NCBI RefSeq assembly: GCF_002939985.1
Contig: NZ_MDFM01000008.1
Span: 59,891-123,890, forward strand
Length of the DNA stretch: 64,000 nucleotides
Source: Xanthomonas hortorum pv. cynarae
GTDB lineage: Bacteria > Pseudomonadota > Gammaproteobacteria > Xanthomonadales > Xanthomonadaceae
Direction: 5' to 3'
This document shows, piece by piece, positions 44,285 to 52,702 of the stretch. Positions within the stretch are counted from its first letter, which is position 1; each line of letters opens with the position of its first letter. The notes under the pieces are model-generated. The model was not told the DNA's origin and ran no database searches. It worked only from the letters and a program-made list of their open reading frames with translations. Position numbers and translations under genes: made by a program.

Positions 44285-45424
44285 ATGGACGACACGCTGG
44301 TGTTCAACCCCGAGCAGCCGTACAACGCGCTCCCGCCGCTTCCTCCGGCGGGAGACATCGAAACGCGTAGCCTGCTCAAGGACTGCATCGTTGCACGCAC
44401 CGCGTTGGCCGAGCTGAAGCAGGCCACCGCGCTGTTGCCCAATCCGGCAGTGCTCATCAACACGATCCCGATCCTGGAAGCACAGGCCAGTTCGGAGATC
44501 GAAAATATCGTCACCACAACGGACGACTTGTTCCGTTATGCAGACGACCAGGAACGCGCCCAGAACCCGGCAACCAAAGAAGCCCTGCGTTACCGCAGCG
44601 CGCTCTACGAAGGGTTCCAGTCGCTGCGGCGACGACCGCTATGTACCGACACCGCCGTGGTGGTGTGCAGCCGCATCAAGGCCGTGCAGATGCAGATCCG
44701 TCGCGTGCCCGGGACTGCGCTGGCCAATGAGCAGATCCATCAGATCATCTATACCCCGCCGGTTGGCGAGGCATTGCTGCGCGACAAGCTGGCGAACTGG
44801 GAGCGCTTTATTTACGAGCACACCGACATCGATCCGCTGATCCGGATGGCGGTGGCGCACTACCAGTTCGAAGCGATCCACCCGTTCACCGATGGCAATG
44901 GGCGCACCGGGCGTGTCTTGAATCTGCTGATACTGATCGAGCAAGGGTTGCTCGATGTTCCCGTGCTGTACCTGTCGCGCTACATCATCCGCCATCGCAG
45001 CGACTACTACCGCTTGCTGCTGGATGTCACACGGCATGGTCGCTGGGCCGAATGGATTCAGTACATGCTCGCAGCTGTTGCCGAGACCGCTGCATGGACG
45101 ACGGCAAAGATCCAGGCAATCCGCGAATTGGAAACGCAGGCGCGTGACCACGTGCGAGAACACGCTCCCAAGGCCTACAGCCGCGAACTCGTTGAAGTGA
45201 TCTTCAATCAGCCGTACTGCCGCATCCAGAATGTGGTGGACGTGATGGGCGTCACCCGGCAGACCGCCGCACGCCATCTCAAGGAACTGGTGGATATCGG
45301 CATGCTGCAAGAGCAGCGCCTGGGTAAAGAAAAATTGTTCCTGCATCCGGCGTTTCTGCACCTGCTATCCAGTGATGGGCATCAACTGCCGACTTATCGG
45401 ATGCATTTGCGGGAAGCGGAATGA
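44285..45424 (+). CDS. Fic-domain protein (class II, self-inhibited) with C-terminal wHTH
   Basis: A 379-residue Fic protein. The active motif HPFTDGNGRTGR starts at His199 and is complete, so AMP transfer to a target hydroxyl is expected. An N-terminal inhibitory helix SSEIEN (Ser69, Glu73) is the class II (S/T)xxxE(G/N) pattern, in which Glu blocks productive ATP binding. The C-terminal 90 residues look like a winged helix (VVDVMGVTRQTAARHLKELV), as in many Fic proteins. Start uncertain: ATGs at 44270 and 44285 are both possible. The target is unknown. It separates oleA from oleB. Confidence 0.88.
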   Translation: MDDTLVFNPEQPYNALPPLPPAGDIETRSLLKDCIVARTALAELKQATALLPNPAVLINTIPILEAQASSEIENIVTTTDDLFRYADDQERAQNPATKEALRYRSALYEGFQSLRRRPLCTDTAVVVCSRIKAVQMQIRRVPGTALANEQIHQIIYTPPVGEALLRDKLANWERFIYEHTDIDPLIRMAVAHYQFEAIHPFTDGNGRTGRVLNLLILIEQGLLDVPVLYLSRYIIRHRSDYYRLLLDVTRHGRWAEWIQYMLAAVAETAAWTTAKIQAIRELETQARDHVREHAPKAYSRELVEVIFNQPYCRIQNVVDVMGVTRQTAARHLKELVDIGMLQEQRLGKEKLFLHPAFLHLLSSDGHQLPTYRMHLREAE

Positions 45425-45563
45425 CGCTGACTGTGTACTCCTACATCTGCCACGCGTTGGAGATGTCGCAATGCGGCGATCACCGTGGTGCTCCTCGTCT
45501 GTACGTGCCACGTCAACATCTGCATCACGCAGCTTCTCTTGAAACGAATTGGATACCTTTGCC

Positions 45564-46466
45564 ATGACCTACCCCGGCTATCCTTTCACTCCCAAGCGCC
45601 TTGAGGTGCGTCCCGGCATTGCGATGTCGTATCTGGACGAAGGTCCGCGCGATGGCGAAGTGGTCGTGATGCTGCACGGCAATCCGTCGTGGAGTTATCT
45701 GTGGCGGAACCTGGTGAGCGGCCTGTCGGATCGGTACCGTTGCATCGTGCCGGACCATATCGGCATGGGGCTATCCGACAAGCCGGACGATGCGCCTGAC
45801 GCGCAGCCGCGTTACGCGTATACGCTGCAGTCGCGCGTGGACGATCTGGACACGCTGCTGCGGCATCTGGGGATCAGCGGGCCGATCACGCTGGCGGTGC
45901 ACGATTGGGGCGGCATGATCGGATTCGGCTGGGCGTTGTCGCATCACGCGCAGGTCAGGCGGCTGGTGATCACCAACACCGCTGCATTCCCGTTGCCGCC
46001 GGAAAAGCCGATGCCGTGGCAGATTGCGATGGGCCGGCATTGGCGGCCGGGCGAGTGGTTTATCCGCACGTTCAATGCGTTTTCCTCCGGTGCTTCGTGG
46101 TTTGGCGTATCGCGGCGGATGCCGGCCGCCGTGCGTCGCGCGTATGTAGCGCCGTACAACAACTGGCGCAACCGCATCTCCACCATTCGCTTCATGCAGG
46201 ACATTCCGCTGTCGTCCGCCGACCAGGCGTGGTCGCTGCTGGAACGCTCGGCGCAGGCATTGCCCTCGTTTGCCGACCGCCCGGCGTTCATCGCGTGGGG
46301 GCTGCGCGATATCTGCTTCGACAAGCACTTCCTGGCGGGCTTCCGTAAGGCATTGCCGAATGCCGAAGTCACCGCGTTCGACGATGCCAATCACTACGTG
46401 CTGGAAGACAAGCACGAAGTGCTGGTGCCGGCGATCCGTGCGTTTTTAGAGCGCAATCCACTGTAA
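45564..46466 (+). CDS. oleB: OleB, beta-lactone decarboxylase
   Basis: A 300-residue alpha/beta hydrolase of the haloalkane-dehalogenase group that releases CO2 from the cis-beta-lactone made by OleC, giving the internal alkene. The nucleophile Asp114 is in LAVHDWGGMIG, the oxyanion region in MLHGNPSWSYLW, and the catalytic histidine in FDDANHYVLED. Asp114 has the same number as in X. campestris OleB. The ATG at 45564 is used; the open frame upstream begins with TTG. Membrane-associated OleBCD assemblies are known, so it probably works with the oleC and oleD products encoded downstream. Confidence 0.93.
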   Translation: MTYPGYPFTPKRLEVRPGIAMSYLDEGPRDGEVVVMLHGNPSWSYLWRNLVSGLSDRYRCIVPDHIGMGLSDKPDDAPDAQPRYAYTLQSRVDDLDTLLRHLGISGPITLAVHDWGGMIGFGWALSHHAQVRRLVITNTAAFPLPPEKPMPWQIAMGRHWRPGEWFIRTFNAFSSGASWFGVSRRMPAAVRRAYVAPYNNWRNRISTIRFMQDIPLSSADQAWSLLERSAQALPSFADRPAFIAWGLRDICFDKHFLAGFRKALPNAEVTAFDDANHYVLEDKHEVLVPAIRAFLERNPL

Positions 46467-46610
46467 GCGCCGCTGGTTACTCATGTAGGCGCAGCAGGCG
46501 CGGTGCAAGCTGCGCGAAAAAAGCGGATGGACAAGTGGAGAGAATCGGCCACGCAGTCGTTCTGTGGGTCGCTGCGAGTGGACGCCGCACTTAATCGCAG
46601 CGATCAGCTG

Positions 46611-46994
46611 TTACAGCGGCGGCAGCGGATTGCGCTGTGCGTCGTCCACACCCAGCCAATCGGTTTCGGTGAGCGCATGCAGGCCGTGCGCCAATCGCGA
46701 CTTGTCGCATTGCGCGCTGCGCTCACCAAACTCCAGCGAGGCTGGCACGGCGGCGCAGGAGGAGGGGCGGCGGTCGTGGATGCTGCAGCGGCTGTAGCGA
46801 CCGATGTCCGCGTCCAGTGCGATGCAGCGCGGGTGCGATTGCGAGGTGCCGCGCATGACGCGCTCGTGCGTGCGCAATGACTCGGTCAGCTCGATCGGCA
46901 CCCTGCCGCCCAATGCGGGGTCGGCTTCGCTCCAGTGGAAACTGACGCGGAAGTAGGCGCAGCAAGCGCCGCAGGTGAGGCAGGGATGTGCCAT
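46611..46994 (-). CDS. YkgJ-type cysteine-cluster protein
   Basis: A 127-residue protein with an N-terminal CLTCGACCAYFRV cluster and later cysteines in HPRCIALDADIGRYSRCSIH and SSCAAVP, the pattern of the YkgJ/PF03692 family, which probably binds an iron-sulfur cluster or zinc. Function is unknown. The ATG at 46994 (MAHPCLTCGACC) places the cluster at the very N-terminus as in relatives; a longer frame from 47147 is possible. It runs against the ole genes on either side and is most likely unrelated to them. Confidence 0.83.
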   Translation of the reverse strand: MAHPCLTCGACCAYFRVSFHWSEADPALGGRVPIELTESLRTHERVMRGTSQSHPRCIALDADIGRYSRCSIHDRRPSSCAAVPASLEFGERSAQCDKSRLAHGLHALTETDWLGVDDAQRNPLPPL

Positions 46995-47320
46995 GGCATG
47001 CCGGGCCTTGCGCGGCGAAACAACGTGGAGAGCGCGGCATTCTGACCGAACCACGCCACGATACAAGTGGTACGGACGCGCGCCTGTTAGCGGTTCATCT
47101 GCGCAAGTTGGGCAAGCGGATGTACACGATGGGGGCGAGTCGCACATTGGGCAGGAAATTTAGTGCGAACCCTGCACCGCATCGCTGCATCGCTAAGGCC
47201 GCATGGCGCGTCATCAGGGCAACTCGGGATAGGCGATGCCGGCGCGCTCCATCGGGCGTGTGACGTTTTGAAATGACGCAAGCGGGGCGGCACCGTCTGC
47301 GCATGGGTGATAATGCGCCA
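46995..47320. other. Intergenic region upstream of oleC
   Basis: About 325 bases between the divergent YkgJ-type gene and oleC. It must contain the oleC promoter, since oleB cannot be co-transcribed through the minus-strand gene without antisense overlap. I see no clear promoter boxes, repeat or gene. Confidence 0.5.
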
Positions 47321-48976
47321 ATGACAACTCTTCTCTGCAATATCGCCGCCACCCTGCCGGAACTCGCGCGCGAGCGCCCCGAGCAGATCGCCATCCGCTG
47401 CCCAGGCCGTCGCGCCGCCAACGGATTTGCTGCCTACGATGTGACCTTGAGCTATGCCGAGCTGGACGCGCGCAGCGATGCGATCGCCGCCGGATTGGCA
47501 TTGCATGGCATCGGACGTGGCGCGCGCGCGGTGGTGATGGTGCGGCCGTCGCCGGAGTTCTTCCTGTTGATGTTTGCGTTGTTCAAGGCCGGTGCGGTGC
47601 CGGTGCTGGTGGATCCGGGTATCGACAAGCGCGCGCTCAAGCAATGCCTGGACGAAGCGCAGCCGCAGGCGTTTATCGGGATTCCGCTGGCGCAGCTGGC
47701 GCGTCGTCTGTTGCGTTGGGCGCGCTCTGCCAAGCAGATCGTCACCGTCGGTGGCCGCTACGGCTGGGGCGGGGTGACGCTGGCGCGTGTGGAGCGCGAT
47801 GGCGCCAACGCCGGCAGTCAATTGGCCGACACTGCGCCGGACGATGTGGCCGCCATTCTGTTCACCAGCGGCTCCACCGGCGTGCCGAAGGGCGTGGTGT
47901 ATCGACACCGGCATTTCGTCGGGCAGATCGAGTTGCTGCGCAACGCCTTCGACATGCAGCCCGTTGGTGTGGATCTGCCGACGTTCCCGCCGTTTGCCTT
48001 GTTCGATCCGGCATTGGGGCTGACCTCGGTGATTCCGGATATGGATCCGACCCGCCCGGCCACCGCCGATCCGCGCAAGTTGCACGATGCGATCAACCGC
48101 TTCGGTGTGACGCAGTTGTTCGGCTCGCCGGCATTGATGCGTGTGCTGGCGGACTATGGCCAGCCACTGCCCAACGTGCGCCTGGCCACCTCGGCCGGTG
48201 CGCCGGTGCCGCCGGATGTGGTGGCCAAGATCCGCGCGCTGCTGCCGGCAGATGCGCAATTCTGGACGCCGTACGGCGCCACCGAATGTTTGCCGGTGGC
48301 AGCGATCGAAGGCCGCACCCTGGATGCCACCCGCGCAGCCACCGAGGCCGGTGCCGGCACCTGCGTGGGCCAGGTGGTCGCGCCCAATGAAGTGCGCATC
48401 ATCGCCATCGACGATGCGGCCATTCCCGAGTGGAGCGGCGCGCGCGTGCTGGCGGTGGGCGAGGTCGGCGAGATCACCGTTGCCGGTCCCACCACCACCG
48501 ATACCTACTTCAACCGCGACGCGGCCACGCGGATCGCCAAGATCCGTGAGCGCAGCAGTGATGGCAGCGAGCGCATCGTGCATCGCATGGGCGATGTGGG
48601 GTATTTCGATGCGGAAGGGCGCTTGTGGTTCTGCGGCCGCAAGACCCATCGCGTGGAAACTGCAACGGGGCCGCTCTACACCGAGCAGGTGGAGCCGGTG
48701 TTCAACGTGCATCCGCAGGTGCGGCGCACCGCGTTGGTTGGTGTGGGCGCAGCCGGACAGCAGCAACCGGTGCTGTGCGTGGAATTGCAGCCGGGTGTTT
48801 CGGCATCGGCGTTTGCGCAAGTGGAAACCGCATTGCGTGCGTTGGGCGCTGCGCACCCGCACACCGCAGGAATCGCGCGGTTTCTGCGCCATTCCGGGTT
48901 TCCGGTGGACATCCGCCACAACGCCAAGATCGGTCGCGAAAAGCTGGCGGTCTGGGCGGCGCAGCAGTCGCACTGA
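47321..48976 (+). CDS. oleC: OleC, beta-lactone synthetase
   Basis: A 551-residue adenylate-forming enzyme that converts a beta-hydroxy acid to a beta-lactone using ATP, the third step of olefin synthesis. The P-loop-like AMP signature ILFTSGSTGVPKGVVYR, the core TPYGATECLPVAAI, VGEVGEITVAGPTTTDTYF and the hinge-region GDVGYFDAEGRLWFCGR are all visible, and the C-terminal lysine occurs in HNAKIGREKLA. The ATG at 47321 (MTTLLCNIAATLP) is preferred; 47303 would add six residues. The regulator gene begins eight bases after its stop. Confidence 0.94.
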   Translation: MTTLLCNIAATLPELARERPEQIAIRCPGRRAANGFAAYDVTLSYAELDARSDAIAAGLALHGIGRGARAVVMVRPSPEFFLLMFALFKAGAVPVLVDPGIDKRALKQCLDEAQPQAFIGIPLAQLARRLLRWARSAKQIVTVGGRYGWGGVTLARVERDGANAGSQLADTAPDDVAAILFTSGSTGVPKGVVYRHRHFVGQIELLRNAFDMQPVGVDLPTFPPFALFDPALGLTSVIPDMDPTRPATADPRKLHDAINRFGVTQLFGSPALMRVLADYGQPLPNVRLATSAGAPVPPDVVAKIRALLPADAQFWTPYGATECLPVAAIEGRTLDATRAATEAGAGTCVGQVVAPNEVRIIAIDDAAIPEWSGARVLAVGEVGEITVAGPTTTDTYFNRDAATRIAKIRERSSDGSERIVHRMGDVGYFDAEGRLWFCGRKTHRVETATGPLYTEQVEPVFNVHPQVRRTALVGVGAAGQQQPVLCVELQPGVSASAFAQVETALRALGAAHPHTAGIARFLRHSGFPVDIRHNAKIGREKLAVWAAQQSH

Positions 48977-48984
48977 GCCCAACG

Positions 48985-50532
48985 ATGCGCGCGCGTTATC
49001 GTCTGGATGACCTGCGCATCGATGTGGCGCGTCAGCGCGTGGAGCGCGGCGGTGTCGCGCTCGAGGTTGGCGGGCTGAGTTTCCGCCTGCTGCACTATTT
49101 GCTGCAGCAGGGGCAGCGGGTAGTCGATTTCGACGAGTTGATCCAGAACGTGTGGGCACCGGCGCTGGTCAACGAAGAAACCGTCACCCAGCGTGTGCGC
49201 CTGTTGCGGCAAGCCTTGGGCGACGACTCGCGGCAACCGCGTTACCTGCGCTCGGTGCGCGGGCAGGGCTATCAGCTGTGCGTGCCGGTGCAGTTGGACG
49301 AAGCACCGCCTGCGGGTGCGGTGCCGCGCCGTGGTGCCTGGATCGTTGCGGCAGGTGCGCTGCTGCTCTGCGTTGGCGCGACCTGGTGGCTGCAAACGCG
49401 TGATGCGCCACCAGCGCAAGCCGCATTGTTGCAGCGTGCCGATTACTACGCCGGCATCGGCCAGCGCGACGACAACGAACGCGCTATCGGCTTGTATCGC
49501 CAACGCCTGCAGGAAGCACCGGACGATCGACAGGCGCAACTCGGCCTCAGCCGCGCCTACAGTGCGCGCGTGTGCCAATACGACAGTGATGCAGCGTTTG
49601 CGCTGCAAGCCTTGCGACTGGCCGATGCTGTTGTGGCCGTGCAACCGGGCCTTGCGGCAGCGTACGCCGCGCGTGGTTATGCGCTGGATTGTCAGGGCCG
49701 CAATGGCGATGCCTTGGCAGCCTACGAACAGGCACTGCAGCTGGATCCCAGTGCCGATGCGGTGCGCGGCTCGGCTGCGTATCTGTACGAGCGCCAGGGA
49801 AAATTGGTGCAGGCGCTGTCGGCCAACCTGGCGATGCGCGACCCGACGCGCGTGCGATTTTTGCCGATCCAGATCGCCAGCAATCTGAGTCTGCTCGGCT
49901 ATGCGAGTGCAGCCGAGGCGCGCTACCGAAAGAATTTTCAGCTGTACCCGGACGATCCTTTCTCCAATCTGGCCTGGCCTACGTTCCTGTTCGAACATGG
50001 CCGCGCGGCCGAGGCGCAGACGGCGTTGAACGAGGCGCAGAGCCGCGGTACCGAGTACGCAGGGCTGTCGTTGCTACAGGCCGAGATTGCGTGGCTGCGT
50101 GGTGACAAGACGCTTGCGCGTGCAGCGGCGCTGCGGGCGGTGCAGCTTAGACCGCAGGGCAGCTTCGCGCAGACCGTAGCCTGGACACTGCAGGCGCAGC
50201 CACCACCGGCAGCCGCGACGCTGCATGCGCGCGCGCAGGATTTGTTGGTCAGCGTGGAGCGTGGCGGCGACCCGTTCGATGCAGTCGATGCGGCAATGCT
50301 GCTGCTGTGTGCGGATGCGCCGGACGCGGCGATGCGCGCCCTGCAGCATGCCGAAGTCGCCGGCTACCGCAACGCCGGCTATCTGCGTCAGTCGCTGCTG
50401 CTGCAGCCGCTGCGCGCCCTGCCGGAGTTTGTAGCGTTGCTGACACGTATCGATGCCGATCTTGCTGCCCAGCGTGCGCAACTGCGTCGCCGCAATCTGT
50501 TGCCGGCAGATGCCGTGTCCGAGCGGGGCTAA
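48985..50532 (+). CDS. CadC-like winged-helix regulator with TPR domain
   Basis: A 515-residue one-component regulator. Residues 1-100 are an OmpR/PhoB-type winged helix (VWAPALVNEETVTQRVRLLR, then YLRSVRGQGYQLCVPV), followed by a membrane segment (RGAWIVAAGALLLCVGATWW) and a periplasmic TPR region from about residue 140 to the end (AAAYAARGYALDCQGRNGDA and similar repeats). The layout is that of CadC/ToxR-like membrane transcription factors. It starts eight bases after the oleC stop and is surely co-transcribed with it, so a role in olefin or envelope control is plausible but unproven. Confidence 0.85.
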   Translation: MRARYRLDDLRIDVARQRVERGGVALEVGGLSFRLLHYLLQQGQRVVDFDELIQNVWAPALVNEETVTQRVRLLRQALGDDSRQPRYLRSVRGQGYQLCVPVQLDEAPPAGAVPRRGAWIVAAGALLLCVGATWWLQTRDAPPAQAALLQRADYYAGIGQRDDNERAIGLYRQRLQEAPDDRQAQLGLSRAYSARVCQYDSDAAFALQALRLADAVVAVQPGLAAAYAARGYALDCQGRNGDALAAYEQALQLDPSADAVRGSAAYLYERQGKLVQALSANLAMRDPTRVRFLPIQIASNLSLLGYASAAEARYRKNFQLYPDDPFSNLAWPTFLFEHGRAAEAQTALNEAQSRGTEYAGLSLLQAEIAWLRGDKTLARAAALRAVQLRPQGSFAQTVAWTLQAQPPPAAATLHARAQDLLVSVERGGDPFDAVDAAMLLLCADAPDAAMRALQHAEVAGYRNAGYLRQSLLLQPLRALPEFVALLTRIDADLAAQRAQLRRRNLLPADAVSERG

Positions 50533-50729
50533 GACACTGCATCGATTCGTTTGGATGCGCTTCACGCTCAAATCGCAGTACATGCGCTGCATGCCGCAGA
50601 GAGCAACTGCGCTCGCTGCTCATTACGTAGTCGTGCGGTAAGCCACTTCGGAAAATTACTACACACACTGCTAGCCGGGCGCGGCCGGGTTTGTAGTTTT
50701 CATCAGCACACGACCACGTAGACAGGTGC

Positions 50730-50828
50730 GATGTCCTCACCGCTTGCGGGACCGTGTGGCGGCATGGATGCCGCCACCGAGCCTCCAGGGATGGGTTCAC
50801 GGCGTGTCCCGCAAGCGGTGAGGGCATC
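50730..50828. repeat. Dispersed hairpin repeat, copy 2
   Basis: Outer arms of 23 bp with one mismatch at 50730-50752 and 50806-50828, and a perfect inner hairpin TGGCGGCAT/ATGCCGCCA at 50757-50776. Apart from a few substitutions it is the same element as at 1-77, showing that the arms extend to about 23 bp and that the left copy is cut by the window edge. Confidence 0.88.
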
Positions 50829-50960
50829 GCGCCCTCGACCCGCTTGGCCTGGGAGCATCCAACTGCGCCGAAGCTCAAGCTCTCGGTTGCCTTGAAAGCT
50901 GATCGAGCGGTGCGGATGCGTCGGGTGTAGAGCGCATGATCTGCGGCTTGGTTGCAGGGC

Positions 50961-51062
50961 CCTTGCCCGGCCACCATCGCGGGACACGCTGCAAGTACGT
51001 CCTTGTAAGCTCTTACGCGGCATCCATGCCGCGTAAGGTCCCGCGACGGTGGCCGGGCAAGG
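50961..51062. repeat. Second type of large hairpin repeat
   Basis: Outer arms of 25 bp at 50961-50985 and 51038-51062 pair with one mismatch (CCTTGCCCGGCCACCAT... against ...GGTGGCCGGGCAAGG). Next to the right arm is a perfect inner hairpin CTTACGCGGCA/TGCCGCGTAAG at 51012-51037 sharing the GGCATCCATGCC core with the other element. Probably a related non-autonomous repeat. Confidence 0.85.
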
Positions 51063-51262
51063 ACCCGTCGAGATGGGCGGTGTGCGTGGTTACAAGCAGT
51101 GTTGCGAGCATTGCATGCAGCGCGGCCTTCAGATGCGGTGCGGTCTGATCGGCTCCTTTCGATCTGCAATGTCATTGCCATTTCTGACATCACTCCACTC
51201 GTCAACGAAGGCGAGTGCAGCCAGCGGGTTGGCGCTATCGATGCAGTTTTGGAGAGGTTTCG

Positions 51263-52504
51263 TTAGCGCGCTTGGTTGCCCTCAGGCAGCGCCTTGAGCA
51301 CATAGTCGGTCAGCAACCGATGTGATTGGTGGTGCATCTGCCGGGTGTTGTAGGCGCTGCGCGTGAGCACTACCACCAACCGTTCTGCGGGTACGACGAA
51401 GACGTAGTTGCCGCCATTGCCGGACATCGCCCAGGTGTCGCGTTGCACGCCGTGCACCGGAAACAGGAAGTGCCAGAGTTGGTAGCCATAATCGGCATCG
51501 TCGCGTGCCTGCGCATGCACGCTGGTCATCGCGCCTATCCAGTTGGCGGCAATCACCTGGCGGCCTTGCCAACGCCCCTGTGCAAGCAGCAACTGGCCGA
51601 ATTTGGCCAGGTCGCGGCTGCGGTAACGGGTGCCGCCACCGCCCATGCCCACCCCTTCGGACGACACATTCCACTGCGCCTGCTCGATCCCGAGCGGCTT
51701 TTCGAGCACCTGTGCGGAGAACGCCTGCAGCCGCTGTCCGCTGGCTTTCTCCAGCACCGCACCGAGCAGGAAGGAGCCTGCGGTGCAATACGAAAACGCG
51801 CGGCCGTGCGGGCTTTGTGCGGGCCGCTGCATCCATGGTGCGTAGCCACGGATCGGCAGATCCAGGGCGAATTGCGTCCAGTCCGCACTCACGTACATGC
51901 GCTCTTCGTTGCCGGTGGAGAAGGCGTTGTCGTCGTTGCATTCCAGTTGGGAGCTCATCGTGAGCAGGTCTTCGAGGGTGATGTCGCGCTTGCGTGGATC
52001 CGGATGCTGCCATTGGCGATCGCCGAAGTAGTCGTAGACCTTGGCTTGCGCGTTGGGGATCAACTTGCGCGCGATCGCCGCACCGACCAGCAGCCCGGTG
52101 ACGCTCTTGGTCAACGAGCGGGTGTCGTGCAAGGTCTGGCGATCGGCATCGCCCAGGTAGTGTTCGTAGACCAGCACGCCATCGCGCACGATCAGCACGC
52201 TGGTGGTGGATGGCGCCAGATCGCCCGCCAGTGCCTGTTCCATCTGTGCAAGCACGGGCAGGTTCCAGCCGCCAGCGGCAGTGCTGGCGACTGGCCAGCC
52301 GTCATCCAGCGCGGGTGGCGTGGTGGTCGCTGCAGGCACAGCCGGTGACGCGGCAGCCGATGGACCTGGTGTAGCAATGCCTGGAGTGGCGGCTTTTGCA
52401 GAGGCGGCTCTTGGAGAAGCGGCTCTTGGAGAAGCAATAGGCGGTGCGGCATGCAGCGGGAAGATGACGAGCAGGGCGGACAACAGCAGCGACAGGCGGG
52501 TCAT
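51263..52504 (-). CDS. Beta-lactamase-family serine hydrolase, secreted
   Basis: A 413-residue class C-like serine hydrolase. A signal peptide (LLLSALLVIFPLHAA) is followed by a 45-residue Ala/Pro/Ser low-complexity linker with SPRAA repeats, then the catalytic domain: nucleophile in TRSLTKSVTG (SxxK), a Tyr-x-Ala/Asn equivalent in FSYCTAGSFLLG, and GMGGGGTRYRSRDLAKFG. Members are esterases, D-aminopeptidases or 6-aminohexanoate-dimer hydrolase-like enzymes rather than true beta-lactamases. The ATG at 52504 gives the full signal peptide. It is opposite to oleD, which starts about 200 bases away. Confidence 0.87.
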   Translation of the reverse strand: MTRLSLLLSALLVIFPLHAAPPIASPRAASPRAASAKAATPGIATPGPSAAASPAVPAATTTPPALDDGWPVASTAAGGWNLPVLAQMEQALAGDLAPSTTSVLIVRDGVLVYEHYLGDADRQTLHDTRSLTKSVTGLLVGAAIARKLIPNAQAKVYDYFGDRQWQHPDPRKRDITLEDLLTMSSQLECNDDNAFSTGNEERMYVSADWTQFALDLPIRGYAPWMQRPAQSPHGRAFSYCTAGSFLLGAVLEKASGQRLQAFSAQVLEKPLGIEQAQWNVSSEGVGMGGGGTRYRSRDLAKFGQLLLAQGRWQGRQVIAANWIGAMTSVHAQARDDADYGYQLWHFLFPVHGVQRDTWAMSGNGGNYVFVVPAERLVVVLTRSAYNTRQMHHQSHRLLTDYVLKALPEGNQAR

Positions 52505-52702
52505 GGTGACTCCAGCGATCCAGGGTCCGGCCATGACGCCAGCAGCGCGAATGAACTGCCTGATGTCTCAATGAAGATTTATGAAGCTCTTTGCGATCAA
52601 TGGCTTGCGTAAGCCGCAGGCGGCCTGCCGCGCGCGCGGCGTCGCGATCACAGTCCGGTCCGGCTATTGTGTGCGCCCTGCAGGAACAATGGATGTGGCG
52701 CA

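Larger units (their letters stand above)
50533..51262. other. Repeat-rich gene-free region
   Basis: About 730 bases without a supported gene between the CadC-like regulator and the serine hydrolase. It holds two different large hairpin elements (50730-50828 and 50961-51062, listed separately). The remainder shows no promoter or gene that I can name. Confidence 0.7.

Noticed and set aside
47087-49159. A 690-codon minus-strand frame opposite oleC
   Set aside because: oleC is certain from its adenylation motifs; the antisense protein is Arg/His/Gln-rich low-complexity sequence.
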